38,431 nucleotides of DNA from an uncultured Hyphomicrobiales bacterium (GTDB lineage: Bacteria > Pseudomonadota > Alphaproteobacteria > Rhizobiales > Beijerinckiaceae). Shown here piece after piece: positions 16,338 to 28,972 of this stretch (position 1 is the first letter of the stretch; each line of letters opens with the position of its first letter). Under the pieces are notes generated by a model. The model did no database searches. It was given only the letters and a program-made list of their open reading frames with translations, and had not been told where the DNA came from. The stretch spans positions 1-38,431 of the forward strand of contig CAIRGA010000198.1 of the NCBI GenBank assembly GCA_903877935.1. Direction: 5' to 3'. The position numbers were made by a program, and so were the translations under genes.

Positions 16338-18061
16338 CGCGAACCTCGCTCCGCTTTCATCGCAACGTTTACATTTTGTGAAATACGGGCTGCATCCGCA
16401 TAGGGTAGTGGCAGATGAACACCACCCATAGCCAGTGCTAATTTTCGGGCAGCGCCATCCCGATTTTCTGATAAATCGATCATCAGTGCTTGAACACCGG
16501 TGCTGCGCAATGCCTTGGCGGCTTCCTCAGATTCAGCGGATGCCTTCGCGCGATCGGCTGTACCATCACGGGTAATATTGGCGCGGCCATCCGTCAAAAA
16601 CACGATAATCGGCGTACCACCGCCGCGACGAACTTGTTCGGCTAGAATGATGGCTGTATCGATGGCCGCCGGAAGTGGTGTTCCGCCGCCACCCGGTAAA
16701 TCCGCGAGACTGCGGCGCGCGCGATGAAGTGAGCGCGTAGGCGCTAGCAAGATGTCTGCCGTTTTACCGCGGAATGCAATGAGAGCCACCTTATCGCGCC
16801 TTACGTAGCAATCCGCTAAAATATATTCAACGGCACCCTTTGCTTCCGCCATTCGACGAATAGCTGCGGAACCCGATGCATCGACGACAAAGATAGCCGT
16901 TGTCTCGCGTTTTTGCTTGTAGCGGTTAATACGAAAATCTTCCTTACTGACAATAACACCTTTGCGGTTGGGCTGCGCTCGCCGGCGTAAATTCTGCCAA
17001 GGTGCGGCGGTGCGTAAGGTTTCAATCACGTTCAACCGAGAGCCTTGGCGGGGGTCGCCGCGTCGCGAGCCGGCGGGACGACCGCGCATTTTGCCTGCCT
17101 TTTGTGACATCGAGCCCGCGCCTGATTTGGCCGATTTTTGGATTAAAGAGGCGTGATCTAGTTTCTCCAAAAGGCCCGTTGGTAAAGCGGCGCGAACCGC
17201 TTCAAGAATAACATCAGCCAATTCGCCTTCCGTTGGGGTTGCGGGCAGCTCATCCTCAGGCCGTGGCTCATCCGATTGTGGAGGGGGGCTCTCTTGTTGC
17301 TCGTCCTGCTGGTCCGTTGCTGGCAAGAATCGCGCACGATGGGCGAGTACAAGCGTTGCTGCGATTTTGGCATGGTCTTCGCCGACGGCGTCGGCAATAT
17401 CCAAAGCTGCAATTAATCGCGCAACGCGAGCCGCAAAGATTACGGGGCGTATCGATAAAATGCCGAGCCTCACCGCGGTGCCGCTTAGCGCGAGTAGAAG
17501 CTCATCCGGCAGGGCGAGGTTTGCCGCACGTTCGATAATATTCGAAACATCGTCGGCATCTATATCGTCGAACGCTACACAATCATTTAAATCGATGCGG
17601 AAGGCCATGCGTTCAGTCAAAATTGAAGATGTCTTCTCATCCTCTTCAAGGCCTTCATCGCATGCAATAATGCCAAATCTCACCGCTGTTTGGTCATCCA
17701 ATGCGGCAGACAAATAAGACGCCTTGTCTAGCGCAAAGCGTTCACTCGAAAGGAGTTGCATTACGCCGCCTGCGACATGCGAAAGCAGACTGCGCTCGGA
17801 AATAGCTTTACCAGATGATAACGTCGCTGCAACATCAAGCCCGCCAAGCAAACGATCATTGGCTATATGATGAGGTACTTTGATGAGAGGCTTCTCGCTT
17901 GGTAAAATCCGGCGAAACATGGCAATCCAGCTATCGCGTACAGGACCCGCCGGTCCATGCAGAACGACCCCACCTAAATTTGACGGATCGCTGGCAAGTA
18001 AACGGCCAATCAGGACGGCATGTACCGATGCAGCTGAATCGGAGATGCCATCCGTTATCAT
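16334..18061 (-). CDS. bchD: Magnesium chelatase subunit D, BchD
   Basis: BchD is the AAA+/von Willebrand A subunit of protoporphyrin IX magnesium chelatase and forms the ring complex with BchI. The 575-residue protein has an N-terminal AAA+-like domain with a degenerate Walker A (LHGPAGPVRDSW), a proline- and acid-rich linker (about residues 262-290), and a C-terminal vWA domain with the MIDAS motif DASGS near residue 392 and a later FLTDGRAN. Degeneracy of the ATPase site is normal for BchD. ATGA overlaps link it to bchI upstream and bchO downstream. Confidence 0.95.
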   Translation of the reverse strand: MITDGISDSAASVHAVLIGRLLASDPSNLGGVVLHGPAGPVRDSWIAMFRRILPSEKPLIKVPHHIANDRLLGGLDVAATLSSGKAISERSLLSHVAGGVMQLLSSERFALDKASYLSAALDDQTAVRFGIIACDEGLEEDEKTSSILTERMAFRIDLNDCVAFDDIDADDVSNIIERAANLALPDELLLALSGTAVRLGILSIRPVIFAARVARLIAALDIADAVGEDHAKIAATLVLAHRARFLPATDQQDEQQESPPPQSDEPRPEDELPATPTEGELADVILEAVRAALPTGLLEKLDHASLIQKSAKSGAGSMSQKAGKMRGRPAGSRRGDPRQGSRLNVIETLRTAAPWQNLRRRAQPNRKGVIVSKEDFRINRYKQKRETTAIFVVDASGSAAIRRMAEAKGAVEYILADCYVRRDKVALIAFRGKTADILLAPTRSLHRARRSLADLPGGGGTPLPAAIDTAIILAEQVRRGGGTPIIVFLTDGRANITRDGTADRAKASAESEEAAKALRSTGVQALMIDLSENRDGAARKLALAMGGVHLPLPYADAARISQNVNVAMKAERGSR

Positions 18062-19071
18062 GTGCCAAATACTTCTGCGACTGCGCGATCGATACGCGTG
18101 CCCGATCCGGCTTCGTCTAGTGGATTGCGCCGAAGCCGATGACGTAAGGCCGGGCCAGCCATTCGCTTGAGATGCTCGTCTGATACCGTTGACTTGCCTT
18201 CATAAGCAGCAAGCGCCCGGGTAACACGCATCAAAGTCAACTGACCACGAATGCCATCCGTTTTTAAATGGATACACAGCTCCGCAGCGCGCTGCATGAC
18301 CGAGTCAGGTGTTATGACGTTCGCCAACCGCTTGCGACCTGCGACGAGTTTTTTCTGCAAGGCAATTTCGCTTTCGGCCCATTGATCGATAAAGCCTTGT
18401 GGGTCAGCTTCGTAAGCCAGCCGTCGTTTAACGATCTCAACCCATATCGCGACGTCGGCAGGTGTACGAACGTCAATTGATAGTCCAAAACGGTCAAGAA
18501 GTTGAGGGCGTAATTCCCCTTCTTCCGGATTACCGCTTCCAACAAGAACAAATCTCGCCGGATGCCGAATGCTCAATCCCTCACGCTCGACAACATTTTC
18601 ACCGGAGGCTGCTACGTCGAGTAAAAGATCAACGATATGATCTTCCAACAGATTAACTTCATCGACATAAAGGTAGCCGCGGTTAGCGGACGCTAAAAGA
18701 CCGGGTTCGAACGACTTTTCTCCATGCGACAAGGCCCGTTCCAAGTTTAGCGCACCGATTACCCGATCCTCGGTTACGCCAAGGGGCAAATCAACAACGG
18801 GGATCTTTATATGATGGGTCTTCGGTTTGGCATTCGTACGGCATGTGTCACACATGGTTTGTGGCGATACGGGATCGCAATGATATGCACAGGTTGTCGC
18901 TTTAATGTCCGGCAAAAGAGCCGCCAGCGCACGAACGGCCGTTGACTTACCGGTTCCACGATCACCGAGCGCGAGGAGCCCGCCGATCATGGGATCAACC
19001 GCAGTTAACAACAATGCCAGTTTTAATTCATCTTGACCGGCAATGGCAGAAAAAGGGAAACGCGCCGACAT
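18058..19071 (-). CDS. bchI: Magnesium chelatase ATPase subunit BchI
   Basis: BchI is the AAA+ ATPase that drives Mg2+ insertion into protoporphyrin IX together with BchD and BchH. The 337-residue protein has Walker A GDRGTGKST (36-44), a cysteine-bearing insert (CAYHCDP...CDTC) characteristic of BchI/ChlI, and Walker B with LYVDEVNLLEDH. It follows dxs after 94 bases and overlaps bchD by four. No BchH gene is in the window. Ordinary and complete. Confidence 0.96.
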   Translation of the reverse strand: MSARFPFSAIAGQDELKLALLLTAVDPMIGGLLALGDRGTGKSTAVRALAALLPDIKATTCAYHCDPVSPQTMCDTCRTNAKPKTHHIKIPVVDLPLGVTEDRVIGALNLERALSHGEKSFEPGLLASANRGYLYVDEVNLLEDHIVDLLLDVAASGENVVEREGLSIRHPARFVLVGSGNPEEGELRPQLLDRFGLSIDVRTPADVAIWVEIVKRRLAYEADPQGFIDQWAESEIALQKKLVAGRKRLANVITPDSVMQRAAELCIHLKTDGIRGQLTLMRVTRALAAYEGKSTVSDEHLKRMAGPALRHRLRRNPLDEAGSGTRIDRAVAEVFGT

Positions 19072-19165
19072 TATAGGCCTTATCTAACAATCTGCTCCAA
19101 AGCGACATCGCTATTTACGGCATCGTGGCCGATGCTGATTTGAGATGCAAGGGGCTTTCCGATCA

Positions 19166-20965
19166 TTATCCGGCGCGCGCCGCTATAACACGCGTGACAA
19201 TTCCTCTTGGATCGAGCCCTGCATCTTTATATTGTTCAGCAGGTGTACCATGCGCGATAAAGCTATCCGGAAGCGTAATCGGAACTATTTTAGCCCTTCC
19301 CAATAGATTTTGGATCGCAAGATGATGAAGAACATGGGAGGTAAAACCGCCGATCGATCCCTCTTCGACAATGACCACCGTCTCATGGGCTTTGACTAAA
19401 CGTTCGATCAAATCGGTATCAATAGGCTTGGCAAAACGTGCATCGGCCAACGTTGTTGAAATTCCCAGCGCTTCGAGGTCAGATGCCGCCTCAAAACACG
19501 CGGCCATCCGACCGCCCAAATTGATGATCGCAACATCATTGCCTTCAAGAACAATCCGGCCTTTTCCGATTTCTAACGGGCGCCGCTCAAGCGGATCATC
19601 GATGCCTGAGATATCGCCTCGCGGATAGCGAAATGCGATTGGACCATCGTCATAGGCAACAGCCGTCGACACCATACGCCTCAATTCAACCGCATCCGAT
19701 GGCGCCATCACGACCATGTTCGGTAATGCAGACATATAGCAAAGATCGAACGAGCCCGCATGGGTTGCGCCGTCTTGGCCAACGAGACCCGCTCGATCAA
19801 TAGCAAATCGAACCGGTAGATTTTGCAATGCGACATCGTGCACCACTTGATCATAGCCCCGCTGCAAAAAGGTCGAGTAAATTGCACAGAATGGCTTCAT
19901 CCCTTCGGTTGCCATTCCGGCAGCAAAGGTTACAGCATGTTGCTCGGCAATCCCGACGTCAAACATCCGGTTTGGAAAGACTTCCCCAAACTTATCCAAT
20001 CCTGTCCCGGACGGCATCGAAGCCGTAATTGCCACGATCTTCTCGTCATCCTTGGCGTGCTCAATCAAACTTGATGCAAAGACACTTGTGTAACTCGGAA
20101 TTTTTGCCTTGGGCTTTGCAAATTCTAACGTATCCGGATCAAAGGGAGTGACCGCATGATATTTCTCTGCGTCAGGCTTTTTAAAGGGATGCCCCTTGCC
20201 CTTTTCGGTAACAACGTGAACGATAACAGGTGTTGTTGATGAACCATTGCGCAGCATCTTCAACGTACGTACCAGCTGCCCAATATCATGCCCATCAATT
20301 GGACCAATATGTTCAAAACCAAGGGTTTCAAAAAAACTGGCGTTTTGATTCCCTTTATTGAGGCGGGAGTCAGATTTTAAATCATTGAGATGGCGCGATA
20401 AGGCTCCAACTGCCGGAGCAATCGACATACCATTATCATTGACGATTACAATCAAACGGCTGCCCTGAGTGCCCGCGTGATTCATAGCTTCATAGGCCAT
20501 GCCTCCGCTGATAGCGCCATCGCCAATAATCGCAATTACATGATTGTGCTGGCCTTTTAAATCACGCGCCACTGCCATTCCGAGGCCAGCCGAAATTGAA
20601 GTCGAGCTATGAGCTGCACCAAAGGGATCATATTCGCTTTCGCTACGCTTCGTGAAACCATAAAGCCCGCCACGTTTCCGGATAGAGCGCAAAGCCTGAC
20701 GCCGGCCGGTCAACACCTTATGCGGATAGGCTTGATGACTAACATCCCAAATCAAACGATCAACGGGAGTGTTAAAAACATAATGCACGGCTACAGTTAG
20801 TTCTACCACCCCAAGACCTGCGCCAAAATGGCCTCCGGTTTGAGACGCCGCGGATATGATTTCGTCTCTAACTTCCCGCGACAGTCGCTCGAGATCGCGT
20901 TCATCTAGTGCACGAATATCAGCAGGGTTGATAATCCGATCAAGAATGGGTGTCAGCATATCCAT
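19166..20965 (-). CDS. dxs: 1-deoxy-D-xylulose-5-phosphate synthase
   Basis: DXS condenses pyruvate and glyceraldehyde 3-phosphate to DXP with thiamine diphosphate, the first step of the MEP isoprenoid pathway. From ATG 20965 it has about 599 residues. It shows [11 protein letters not shown], the ThDP motif [13 protein letters not shown]...NDNG, and the transketolase-like [13 protein letters not shown] region. An in-frame start at 21022 would overlap the preceding gene, but GAGAGG lies about 7 bases before ATG 20965, so the short form is chosen. It starts 19 bases after the DRL-like gene and is followed by bchI, so it is co-transcribed with photosynthesis genes. Confidence 0.95.
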   Translation of the reverse strand: MDMLTPILDRIINPADIRALDERDLERLSREVRDEIISAASQTGGHFGAGLGVVELTVAVHYVFNTPVDRLIWDVSHQAYPHKVLTGRRQALRSIRKRGGLYGFTKRSESEYDPFGAAHSSTSISAGLGMAVARDLKGQHNHVIAIIGDGAISGGMAYEAMNHAGTQGSRLIVIVNDNGMSIAPAVGALSRHLNDLKSDSRLNKGNQNASFFETLGFEHIGPIDGHDIGQLVRTLKMLRNGSSTTPVIVHVVTEKGKGHPFKKPDAEKYHAVTPFDPDTLEFAKPKAKIPSYTSVFASSLIEHAKDDEKIVAITASMPSGTGLDKFGEVFPNRMFDVGIAEQHAVTFAAGMATEGMKPFCAIYSTFLQRGYDQVVHDVALQNLPVRFAIDRAGLVGQDGATHAGSFDLCYMSALPNMVVMAPSDAVELRRMVSTAVAYDDGPIAFRYPRGDISGIDDPLERRPLEIGKGRIVLEGNDVAIINLGGRMAACFEAASDLEALGISTTLADARFAKPIDTDLIERLVKAHETVVIVEEGSIGGFTSHVLHHLAIQNLLGRAKIVPITLPDSFIAHGTPAEQYKDAGLDPRGIVTRVIAARAG

Positions 20966-20984
20966 TGGATTGTCCTCTCTAGGA

Positions 20985-22310
20985 CTATTCGGCCGCGAGT
21001 AGACGTCTATCGGCTTTATCAAGGCGATGACGAATTTGCGTGACGAGCAAGGATTGATCAGGTGTACAATTTTGGTAGGTCAAATAGCTACCGGAATTAA
21101 TTGGCTTGATCACCTTGGCACCTTCAGCCAAACCAAGCGGAAGGGCGCTTTCCGTTTGACCTTGTTCATAGGTGACAGCCCAAGCTCGGTATTCGGTCTC
21201 GCCAATCTTGCCGAGCGTTTCGCCGACCTTAAGATCTCTTTTTGCAACTGCAATGGCTTCTGCCACAGGCCGGTCTAGTGGGATCATATCAGCGGTACCG
21301 TAAAGAACAGCGCGGGCAGCCGACAATGGCGCTTCGAGGCTTGTAAGATGGTAGGGTCTAAAGAGCGTGAAATAAGGTCCCTTGCCAACTTTCAAATCGG
21401 CCATCCGCTCAACAATGCGCGGATGATCGGACTCGACGACACAAAATACGCCGGGTGCTACACCCTTTCCGGTCGAATAATCGACGCGGCGCTTGCCACT
21501 CAATACGCCACCGTCTTTTGACGGAATTAAAATATCGGACAGATTTTCGCGCGGCGCAGCGGGGCCGTGCATACCTGGACGGTCAGGAATAAGTCCTGTT
21601 GCATTCGCAATCGCGACCATCTCAACCATGGTCTTTGATCCATCGACAAATTCCACCAGCATGCGCGGATTCATGTTACGAGCCCGTGCCTCGACTTCAT
21701 AATCAGCAGGCACCGCATCAAATTTTAGTGGGTTATTTTTGCCCTTTCCGGCACAAACGATATCAAGCCCCAAAGACTGAGCAAAACTGATGAGTTCAAT
21801 GGCAGCAGCCGGCTCGTCGCCCGCGGCACCCGTGTAAACCACACCTGCCGAGCGCGCTTCCGTATGCAGGTAGCGACCAATGGTAATGTCGGCTTCGACA
21901 TTCATCATAACGATATGTTTGCCGTTCCGGATTGCTTCGAGCGCAATCAAGGTTCCCGTATTCGGATTGCCTGTCGCATCAATGAGCACTTCAATGCGTC
22001 CGGCGGCAGCCAAGGTCGCGATATCGCCCGTGATTGGCAAGAGGCCGCCTTCGATCGCCGAGTCAATGTGGGATGGACTTTTAGCCTCAACAACCATGTC
22101 GCGGCGATATCCGTTTTCGATAGCAACATCGATGGCATTCGCAATGTTTCGTACGGCGATGGCACCCAGCCGGATACCCGGCATCCTATTAAGCTGCACG
22201 ATCAGATCGGTTCCCATCTGGCCGACACCGATTATACCGATCGTCACCGGCTTTCCAGCAGCTGCCCGGGCCTTAAGCGCGGCGACCAAGGAGGAAACAT
22301 TCTCGATCAT
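20985..22310 (-). CDS. DXR-like (DRL) reductoisomerase candidate, SAF-domain oxidoreductase
   Basis: A 441-residue NAD(P)-dependent oxidoreductase of the homoserine-dehydrogenase-like/SAF family. The N-terminal Rossmann motif is [13 protein letters not shown] (about 24-36), followed by [12 protein letters not shown] and [14 protein letters not shown]. The C-terminal SAF-like part reads [14 protein letters not shown] to [13 protein letters not shown]. The alternative DXP reductoisomerase of Brucella (DRL) belongs to this kind of protein and replaces DXR. Here the gene stands 19 bases before dxs, whose product DXP would be its substrate, which makes a DRL role the best guess. It opens the dxs-bchIDO-crtI operon and its ATG lies right behind a PpsR-type palindrome. 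Other members of the family act on unrelated substrates, so the function is inferred, not shown. Confidence 0.75.
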   Translation of the reverse strand: MIENVSSLVAALKARAAAGKPVTIGIIGVGQMGTDLIVQLNRMPGIRLGAIAVRNIANAIDVAIENGYRRDMVVEAKSPSHIDSAIEGGLLPITGDIATLAAAGRIEVLIDATGNPNTGTLIALEAIRNGKHIVMMNVEADITIGRYLHTEARSAGVVYTGAAGDEPAAAIELISFAQSLGLDIVCAGKGKNNPLKFDAVPADYEVEARARNMNPRMLVEFVDGSKTMVEMVAIANATGLIPDRPGMHGPAAPRENLSDILIPSKDGGVLSGKRRVDYSTGKGVAPGVFCVVESDHPRIVERMADLKVGKGPYFTLFRPYHLTSLEAPLSAARAVLYGTADMIPLDRPVAEAIAVAKRDLKVGETLGKIGETEYRAWAVTYEQGQTESALPLGLAEGAKVIKPINSGSYLTYQNCTPDQSLLVTQIRHRLDKADRRLLAAE

Positions 22311-22311
22311 G

Positions 22312-22355
22312 TGTCAATTTTTCCTGACATTATTAATCGTCAACATAAGTTTACA
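22312..22355 (-). promoter_or_regulatory. Tandem PpsR/CrtJ-type operators at the DRL-dxs-bchI operon promoter
   Basis: A perfect TGTC-N10-GACA (22312-22329) lies 8 bases from a one-mismatch copy CGT-N12-ACA (22338-22355). On the minus strand the latter contains TTGACG (22338-22343) as -35, and 16 bases on AAAATT (22316-22321) is the -10 candidate inside the perfect copy. This is the same layout as at bchC. The -10 is so close to ATG 22310 that the transcript leader would be very short or absent; I see no ribosome binding site. Confidence 0.7.
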
Positions 22356-25029
<2,674 letters not shown>

Positions 25030-25053
25030 TTTCGACGAAGACGGACTATTATT

Positions 25054-26277
25054 GTGACAACAAAAACCTCCGCCTTCGCCTCGCGCGATTACCGCGTCTT
25101 TTTCACGTCCCGCGTACTCTCCGCGCTCGGCCATCAGATGGAAGTCGTAGCGCTTGGATGGTTGGTCTATGAAATGACCAACAGTGCCTTCGCGTTGGGT
25201 TTGATTGGGCTGGCTTCGTTTCTGCCTGTACTTTCAATGTCGCTGATTTCAGGGCACGTTGCAGACCGGTTTGATCGTCGTTGGATTGCCATTATTTGTT
25301 ATGGCTTGATTGCCATCGGATCGGCCGGCTTGATCGCCTGCGCCATTATCGGCAAACCAGCGCTATATGCGGTTTATGGCATCACCATTTTATTGGGCTT
25401 TGCGCGCTCATTTTCAAATCCAGCAACGCAGGCCCTGATGCCAACGCTCGTCTCGCGCGATGCATTACCGAATGCGATTTCATGGAGTACATCGGCTTGG
25501 CAATCGGCTTCGATTGTTGGACCCGCATTAGGTGGTATTCTTTATATATTCGGACCGGGAACGGTATTTGGCATTGCAGGTCTGATGTTTATTGGTTCCG
25601 CTATCAGCCTTTATACGATCCATGCGCGGCCAGATCCACAGAAGCGCGAACCGGCCACGCTTGAGGCGGCACTCGCGGGCATCCGGTTTATGCGCGAAAA
25701 ACCAGTCATTTTGGGTGCTATATCGCTTGATCTATTTGCGGTTTTACTGGGCGGTGCATCGGCACTGTTACCTGTTTATGCCCATGATATTCTGATGACG
25801 GGGCCATGGGGTTTGGGTGTCCTGCGTAGTGCCATTTCGGTTGGCGCTATTTTGATGGCCATCGTGTTGGCGCGTTTTCCGGTCAATCGGAATTCAGGTC
25901 GCCTTATGCTCATATCCGTCGCCATCTTTGGCATAACGATTATCGTCTTTGGTCTTTCGACCAATTTTTGGCTCTCGCTGGTGGCCCTTTTGGTGATGGG
26001 CGCCTCCGATATGATCAGCGTTTATATTCGTCAGACCTTGGTGCAATCAGAAACACCCGATGCCATGCGAGGCCGTGTCTCAGCAGTTAGTACCGTTTTC
26101 ATTGGTGCATCTAATGAGCTGGGCGAATTCGAGAGCGGCATGATGGCAGCAGCACTTGGGACCGTTCCGTCCGTCGTCCTTGGCGGCATTGGAACGCTGA
26201 TTGTTGTCGCGCTTTGGGCTAAGTTTTTTCCGTCCCTGCGGGACCGCGATCGATTGCTTTCCGATCACGCGGAGTAA
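25054..26277 (+). CDS. MFS transporter (EntS/MFS_3-like)
   Basis: A 407-residue major facilitator with about 10-12 hydrophobic helices. The N-terminal RDYRVFFTSRVLSALGHQM and the loop GHVADRFDRRW between helices 2 and 3 place it with the MFS_3/enterobactin-exporter-like group of proton-driven drug or metabolite exporters. The substrate is unknown. The start is a GTG at 25054, 24 bases after gyrB, so it may be co-transcribed with it. Its stop directly abuts the stop of the convergent rmuC with no gap, leaving no room for a separate terminator. Confidence 0.85.
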   Translation: MTTKTSAFASRDYRVFFTSRVLSALGHQMEVVALGWLVYEMTNSAFALGLIGLASFLPVLSMSLISGHVADRFDRRWIAIICYGLIAIGSAGLIACAIIGKPALYAVYGITILLGFARSFSNPATQALMPTLVSRDALPNAISWSTSAWQSASIVGPALGGILYIFGPGTVFGIAGLMFIGSAISLYTIHARPDPQKREPATLEAALAGIRFMREKPVILGAISLDLFAVLLGGASALLPVYAHDILMTGPWGLGVLRSAISVGAILMAIVLARFPVNRNSGRLMLISVAIFGITIIVFGLSTNFWLSLVALLVMGASDMISVYIRQTLVQSETPDAMRGRVSAVSTVFIGASNELGEFESGMMAAALGTVPSVVLGGIGTLIVVALWAKFFPSLRDRDRLLSDHAE

Positions 26278-27405
26278 CTATTCTGCAGACTTAAACGGCA
26301 ACAGATCGCCCATGCGGCTGCCGTCTTTGACAAGTTCTGGATTGGGCGAATCCAGTTCCATATCGGCGATACGCGTTCCACGACGAATAATGGCGTCGGT
26401 TGATTTCGTGATCAGGCTCACATCATCATTCGCTTGACGGAAATGCGTATCGAGCTTGCCAACGCGCTCATTGAGACGTCTGACATCCTCAAGGATACGG
26501 CCCACTTCTTGCTGAACAAGGTTCGCTTGCTCACGCATTTTAGAATCCTTCACGATGACTTGAAGCATCTGAATGGCCATCATCAATAAAGAGGGCGAGG
26601 CGATCATAATCCGCTGCTTTTGTGCCTTCTGAATGAGATCATCAAAAAATTCGTGCAGATCGGCATAAATGGATTCAGAAGGTACAAACATGACGGCGAT
26701 TTCCTGCGTCTCGCCAGCGATAATATATTTCTCGGAAATATCCTTGATATGGGTCGTGATGTCCGTTCGGATACGTGCGGCTGCTAGCTTCTTCTCCTCC
26801 TCGGTCCGGGCATCGCGGAAGGCGGTGACGCTTTCAAGCGGGAATTTCGCGTCAACCACCAACGGCCTCGGATCATTCGGCAGACGAATAATGCAATCTG
26901 GCCGCTTGCCGCCTTTAAGGGTTGCCTGAAATTCGTAGGCATTGGGTGGCAGTGCATCGCGGATGATCGCTTCCATCCGGCCTTGGCCAAACGCACCGCG
27001 TGTTTGCTTATTAGAAAGCACATCTTTTAAGGTGAGCACTTCGCTGGTCAGTGACGTCAGATTTTTTTGGGCTGCATCGATCACCGCCAAGCGTTCATTC
27101 AGCTTCGAAAGATTTTCAGTCGTCTCTTTCACATTTTCCTTGAGCCCGTCACCTACGCGGTTTTGCAGGCTATCAAACCTTTCACCAACGCTTTGCGTCA
27201 GTGTCGCGATACGGCCTGTCACTTCGGCCTGTAGCGCGCGAACATCCGACATCTGTTGATCAAGGTGACGTTGACGCTCGAACTGGGCTGCCGCTTCCAT
27301 CATCCGTTCGCGACTACCTCGCGAAATGACGAGGCCCACCCAAACCAGCAAACCGAGTGCGGCTAAACCGATCATTAGCAGCAGCATTTCGAACAATCCT
27401 GACAT
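26278..27405 (-). CDS. rmuC: DNA recombination protein RmuC
   Basis: RmuC-family proteins limit inversion at short inverted repeats and carry a nuclease-like core. The 375-residue protein has an N-terminal membrane helix (LLLMIGLAALGLLVWVGLVI), a coiled-coil stretch to about residue 110, then the RmuC domain with KRPDCIIRLPNDPRPLVVDAK and FVPSESIYADLHEFFDDL. An ATG five codons upstream (27420) exists, but GGGAG 8 bases before ATG 27405 favours the latter. It is divergent from def and convergent with the MFS gene. Confidence 0.92.
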   Translation of the reverse strand: MSGLFEMLLLMIGLAALGLLVWVGLVISRGSRERMMEAAAQFERQRHLDQQMSDVRALQAEVTGRIATLTQSVGERFDSLQNRVGDGLKENVKETTENLSKLNERLAVIDAAQKNLTSLTSEVLTLKDVLSNKQTRGAFGQGRMEAIIRDALPPNAYEFQATLKGGKRPDCIIRLPNDPRPLVVDAKFPLESVTAFRDARTEEEKKLAAARIRTDITTHIKDISEKYIIAGETQEIAVMFVPSESIYADLHEFFDDLIQKAQKQRIMIASPSLLMMAIQMLQVIVKDSKMREQANLVQQEVGRILEDVRRLNERVGKLDTHFRQANDDVSLITKSTDAIIRRGTRIADMELDSPNPELVKDGSRMGDLLPFKSAE

Positions 27406-27483
27406 CCCGCTCACTCCCATTTATTCCGTCGATGAATTGCTAGCAGATTTATCCAGTCCTATAAAGAACAAAAGATGAACAAT

Positions 27484-27512
27484 TTGACGAAATCCCCTAT
27501 ATTGATTATGTG
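27484..27512 (+). promoter_or_regulatory. Possible promoter of the def-fmt-truA operon
   Basis: TTGACG (27484-27489) is followed 16 bases later by TTATGT (27506-27511) with a TGn extension. A start here would lie only a few bases before ATG 27522, predicting a nearly leaderless def mRNA, in line with the lack of a Shine-Dalgarno. Judged by eye only. Confidence 0.35.
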
Positions 27513-27521
27513 CTCGAAACC

Positions 27522-28040
27522 ATGAGCATCAGACCTTTAATTATCCTTCCCGATCCATTACTCCGCACCGTCTCCGGCGCGGTGGCCAGTGCTGATGGAG
27601 CAACGAGGGCGCTTATCGATGATATGTTTGAAACCATGTATGACGCGCCGGGCGTAGGTCTTGCGGCCGTACAAGTGGGGGTTACAACCCGAATTGTTAC
27701 GATGGATGCAGCCCGAGGCGATGATGAAAAGCAGCCTTTGGCCCTCATCAATCCCGAGATTATTTGGGCGTCAGACGAAATGAATGAATACGAAGAAGGT
27801 TGTTTATCGATCCCTGAATTTTACGGGGTTGTCACGCGTCCAACCAAAGTTGGGGTTCGCTTTCTTGATCTTGATGGAAAAGTGCTTGAACGCGAGATGG
27901 ACGGCCTTGCCGCGACCGTGATCCAACATGAAATCGATCATCTGAACGGCAAGCTATTTATCGATCATTTGTCACGCCTAAAGCGTGAACGCGTGCTCAA
28001 AAAATTTCAAAAACAAGCGCGCCGCGAGGGTGGCGAGTGA
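27522..28040 (+). CDS. def: Peptide deformylase
   Basis: Def removes the N-formyl group from nascent proteins. The 172-residue protein shows all three metal-site motifs: [15 protein letters not shown] (Cys94) and HEIDH (His136, Glu137, His140). A GTG four codons upstream (27510) is in frame, but [14 protein letters not shown] directly after ATG 27522 is the usual N-terminus. Its stop overlaps the fmt start (GTGA), the classical def-fmt pairing. Confidence 0.96.
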   Translation: MSIRPLIILPDPLLRTVSGAVASADGATRALIDDMFETMYDAPGVGLAAVQVGVTTRIVTMDAARGDDEKQPLALINPEIIWASDEMNEYEEGCLSIPEFYGVVTRPTKVGVRFLDLDGKVLEREMDGLAATVIQHEIDHLNGKLFIDHLSRLKRERVLKKFQKQARREGGE

Positions 28041-28972
28041 ACGGATTGCGCATCGTCTTTATGGGCACGCCTGATTTTGCCGTGCCTACACTGTCTGCTC
28101 TTGTTGGCCACGGGCATGAGGTTGTCGCCTGCTACACCCGAGCACCCGCGCCCGCCGGTCGCGGTATGGCCTTGCGCTTCTCCCCCGTTCATGAAGCGTC
28201 CAATCGGTTTGGGATTCCGGTATTAACGCCATCGACACTTAAAACGGACGAGGCGATCTCGGAATTTAAACACCATCAGGCGGATGTCGCGGTCGTGGTA
28301 GCCTATGGCATGATCTTGCCGAAAGCTATTTTGGATGTGCCACCGCTTGGCTGCCTGAACCTGCACGCGTCCCTTCTGCCACGATGGCGCGGCGCCGCAC
28401 CCATCCAGCGCGCCATCATGGCCGGAGATGCCGAAATGGGCGTAGCGGTTATGAAAATGGCCGAGGGTCTTGATACGGGCCCTGTTGGCATGACCGAGAA
28501 ACTGACCATCACACCAAACCTGACCGCGGGTGACGCCCATGACCGCTTGTCTATCTTGGGTGCCGACCTCATGATAAGGGCCATCGCAGCGCTTTCTCGA
28601 GGCGGTTTAACCTTTATCGAGCAGTCCCAAGATGGCGTCGAATATGCGAAGAAATTGACCAATGACGAATGCCGGATTGATTGGTCGCAATCTGCCGAAC
28701 AGGTCTATAATCAAGTGCGCGGTCTTTCACCATTTCCCGGCGCGTTTACGATGGCCAACTTTGGAAAAGGTCCTGAGCGTTTGAAGGTCTTGCGCGCAGA
28801 GCTCTTGCAAACATCGGGGCAACCGGGTCATGTGCTTGACGAGCACTTAACCATCGCCTGTGGCAAGGGATCCATTCGTATCAGTGATCTACAACGGGCA
28901 GGATCAAAGCCAATGTCAGCGCAGGAATTTTTGCGTGGCTCCACGTTAGCCATTGGTACGGTTATCGGCTGA
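28037..28972 (+). CDS. fmt: Methionyl-tRNA formyltransferase
   Basis: Fmt formylates initiator Met-tRNA with 10-formyl-tetrahydrofolate. The 311-residue protein has the N-terminal [11 protein letters not shown], the catalytic triad equivalents Asn108, His110 ([16 protein letters not shown]) and Asp146 (EGLDTGP), and a C-terminal OB-fold-like domain. The start is GTG, overlapping the def stop by three bases in GTGA, and the end overlaps truA by one base. Normal. Confidence 0.96.
   Translation: MNGLRIVFMGTPDFAVPTLSALVGHGHEVVACYTRAPAPAGRGMALRFSPVHEASNRFGIPVLTPSTLKTDEAISEFKHHQADVAVVVAYGMILPKAILDVPPLGCLNLHASLLPRWRGAAPIQRAIMAGDAEMGVAVMKMAEGLDTGPVGMTEKLTITPNLTAGDAHDRLSILGADLMIRAIAALSRGGLTFIEQSQDGVEYAKKLTNDECRIDWSQSAEQVYNQVRGLSPFPGAFTMANFGKGPERLKVLRAELLQTSGQPGHVLDEHLTIACGKGSIRISDLQRAGSKPMSAQEFLRGSTLAIGTVIG

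Noticed and set aside
20966-21022. 19-codon N-terminal extension of dxs
   Set aside because: It overlaps the end of the DRL-like gene, and a GAGAGG ribosome binding site lies inside it in front of ATG 20965.
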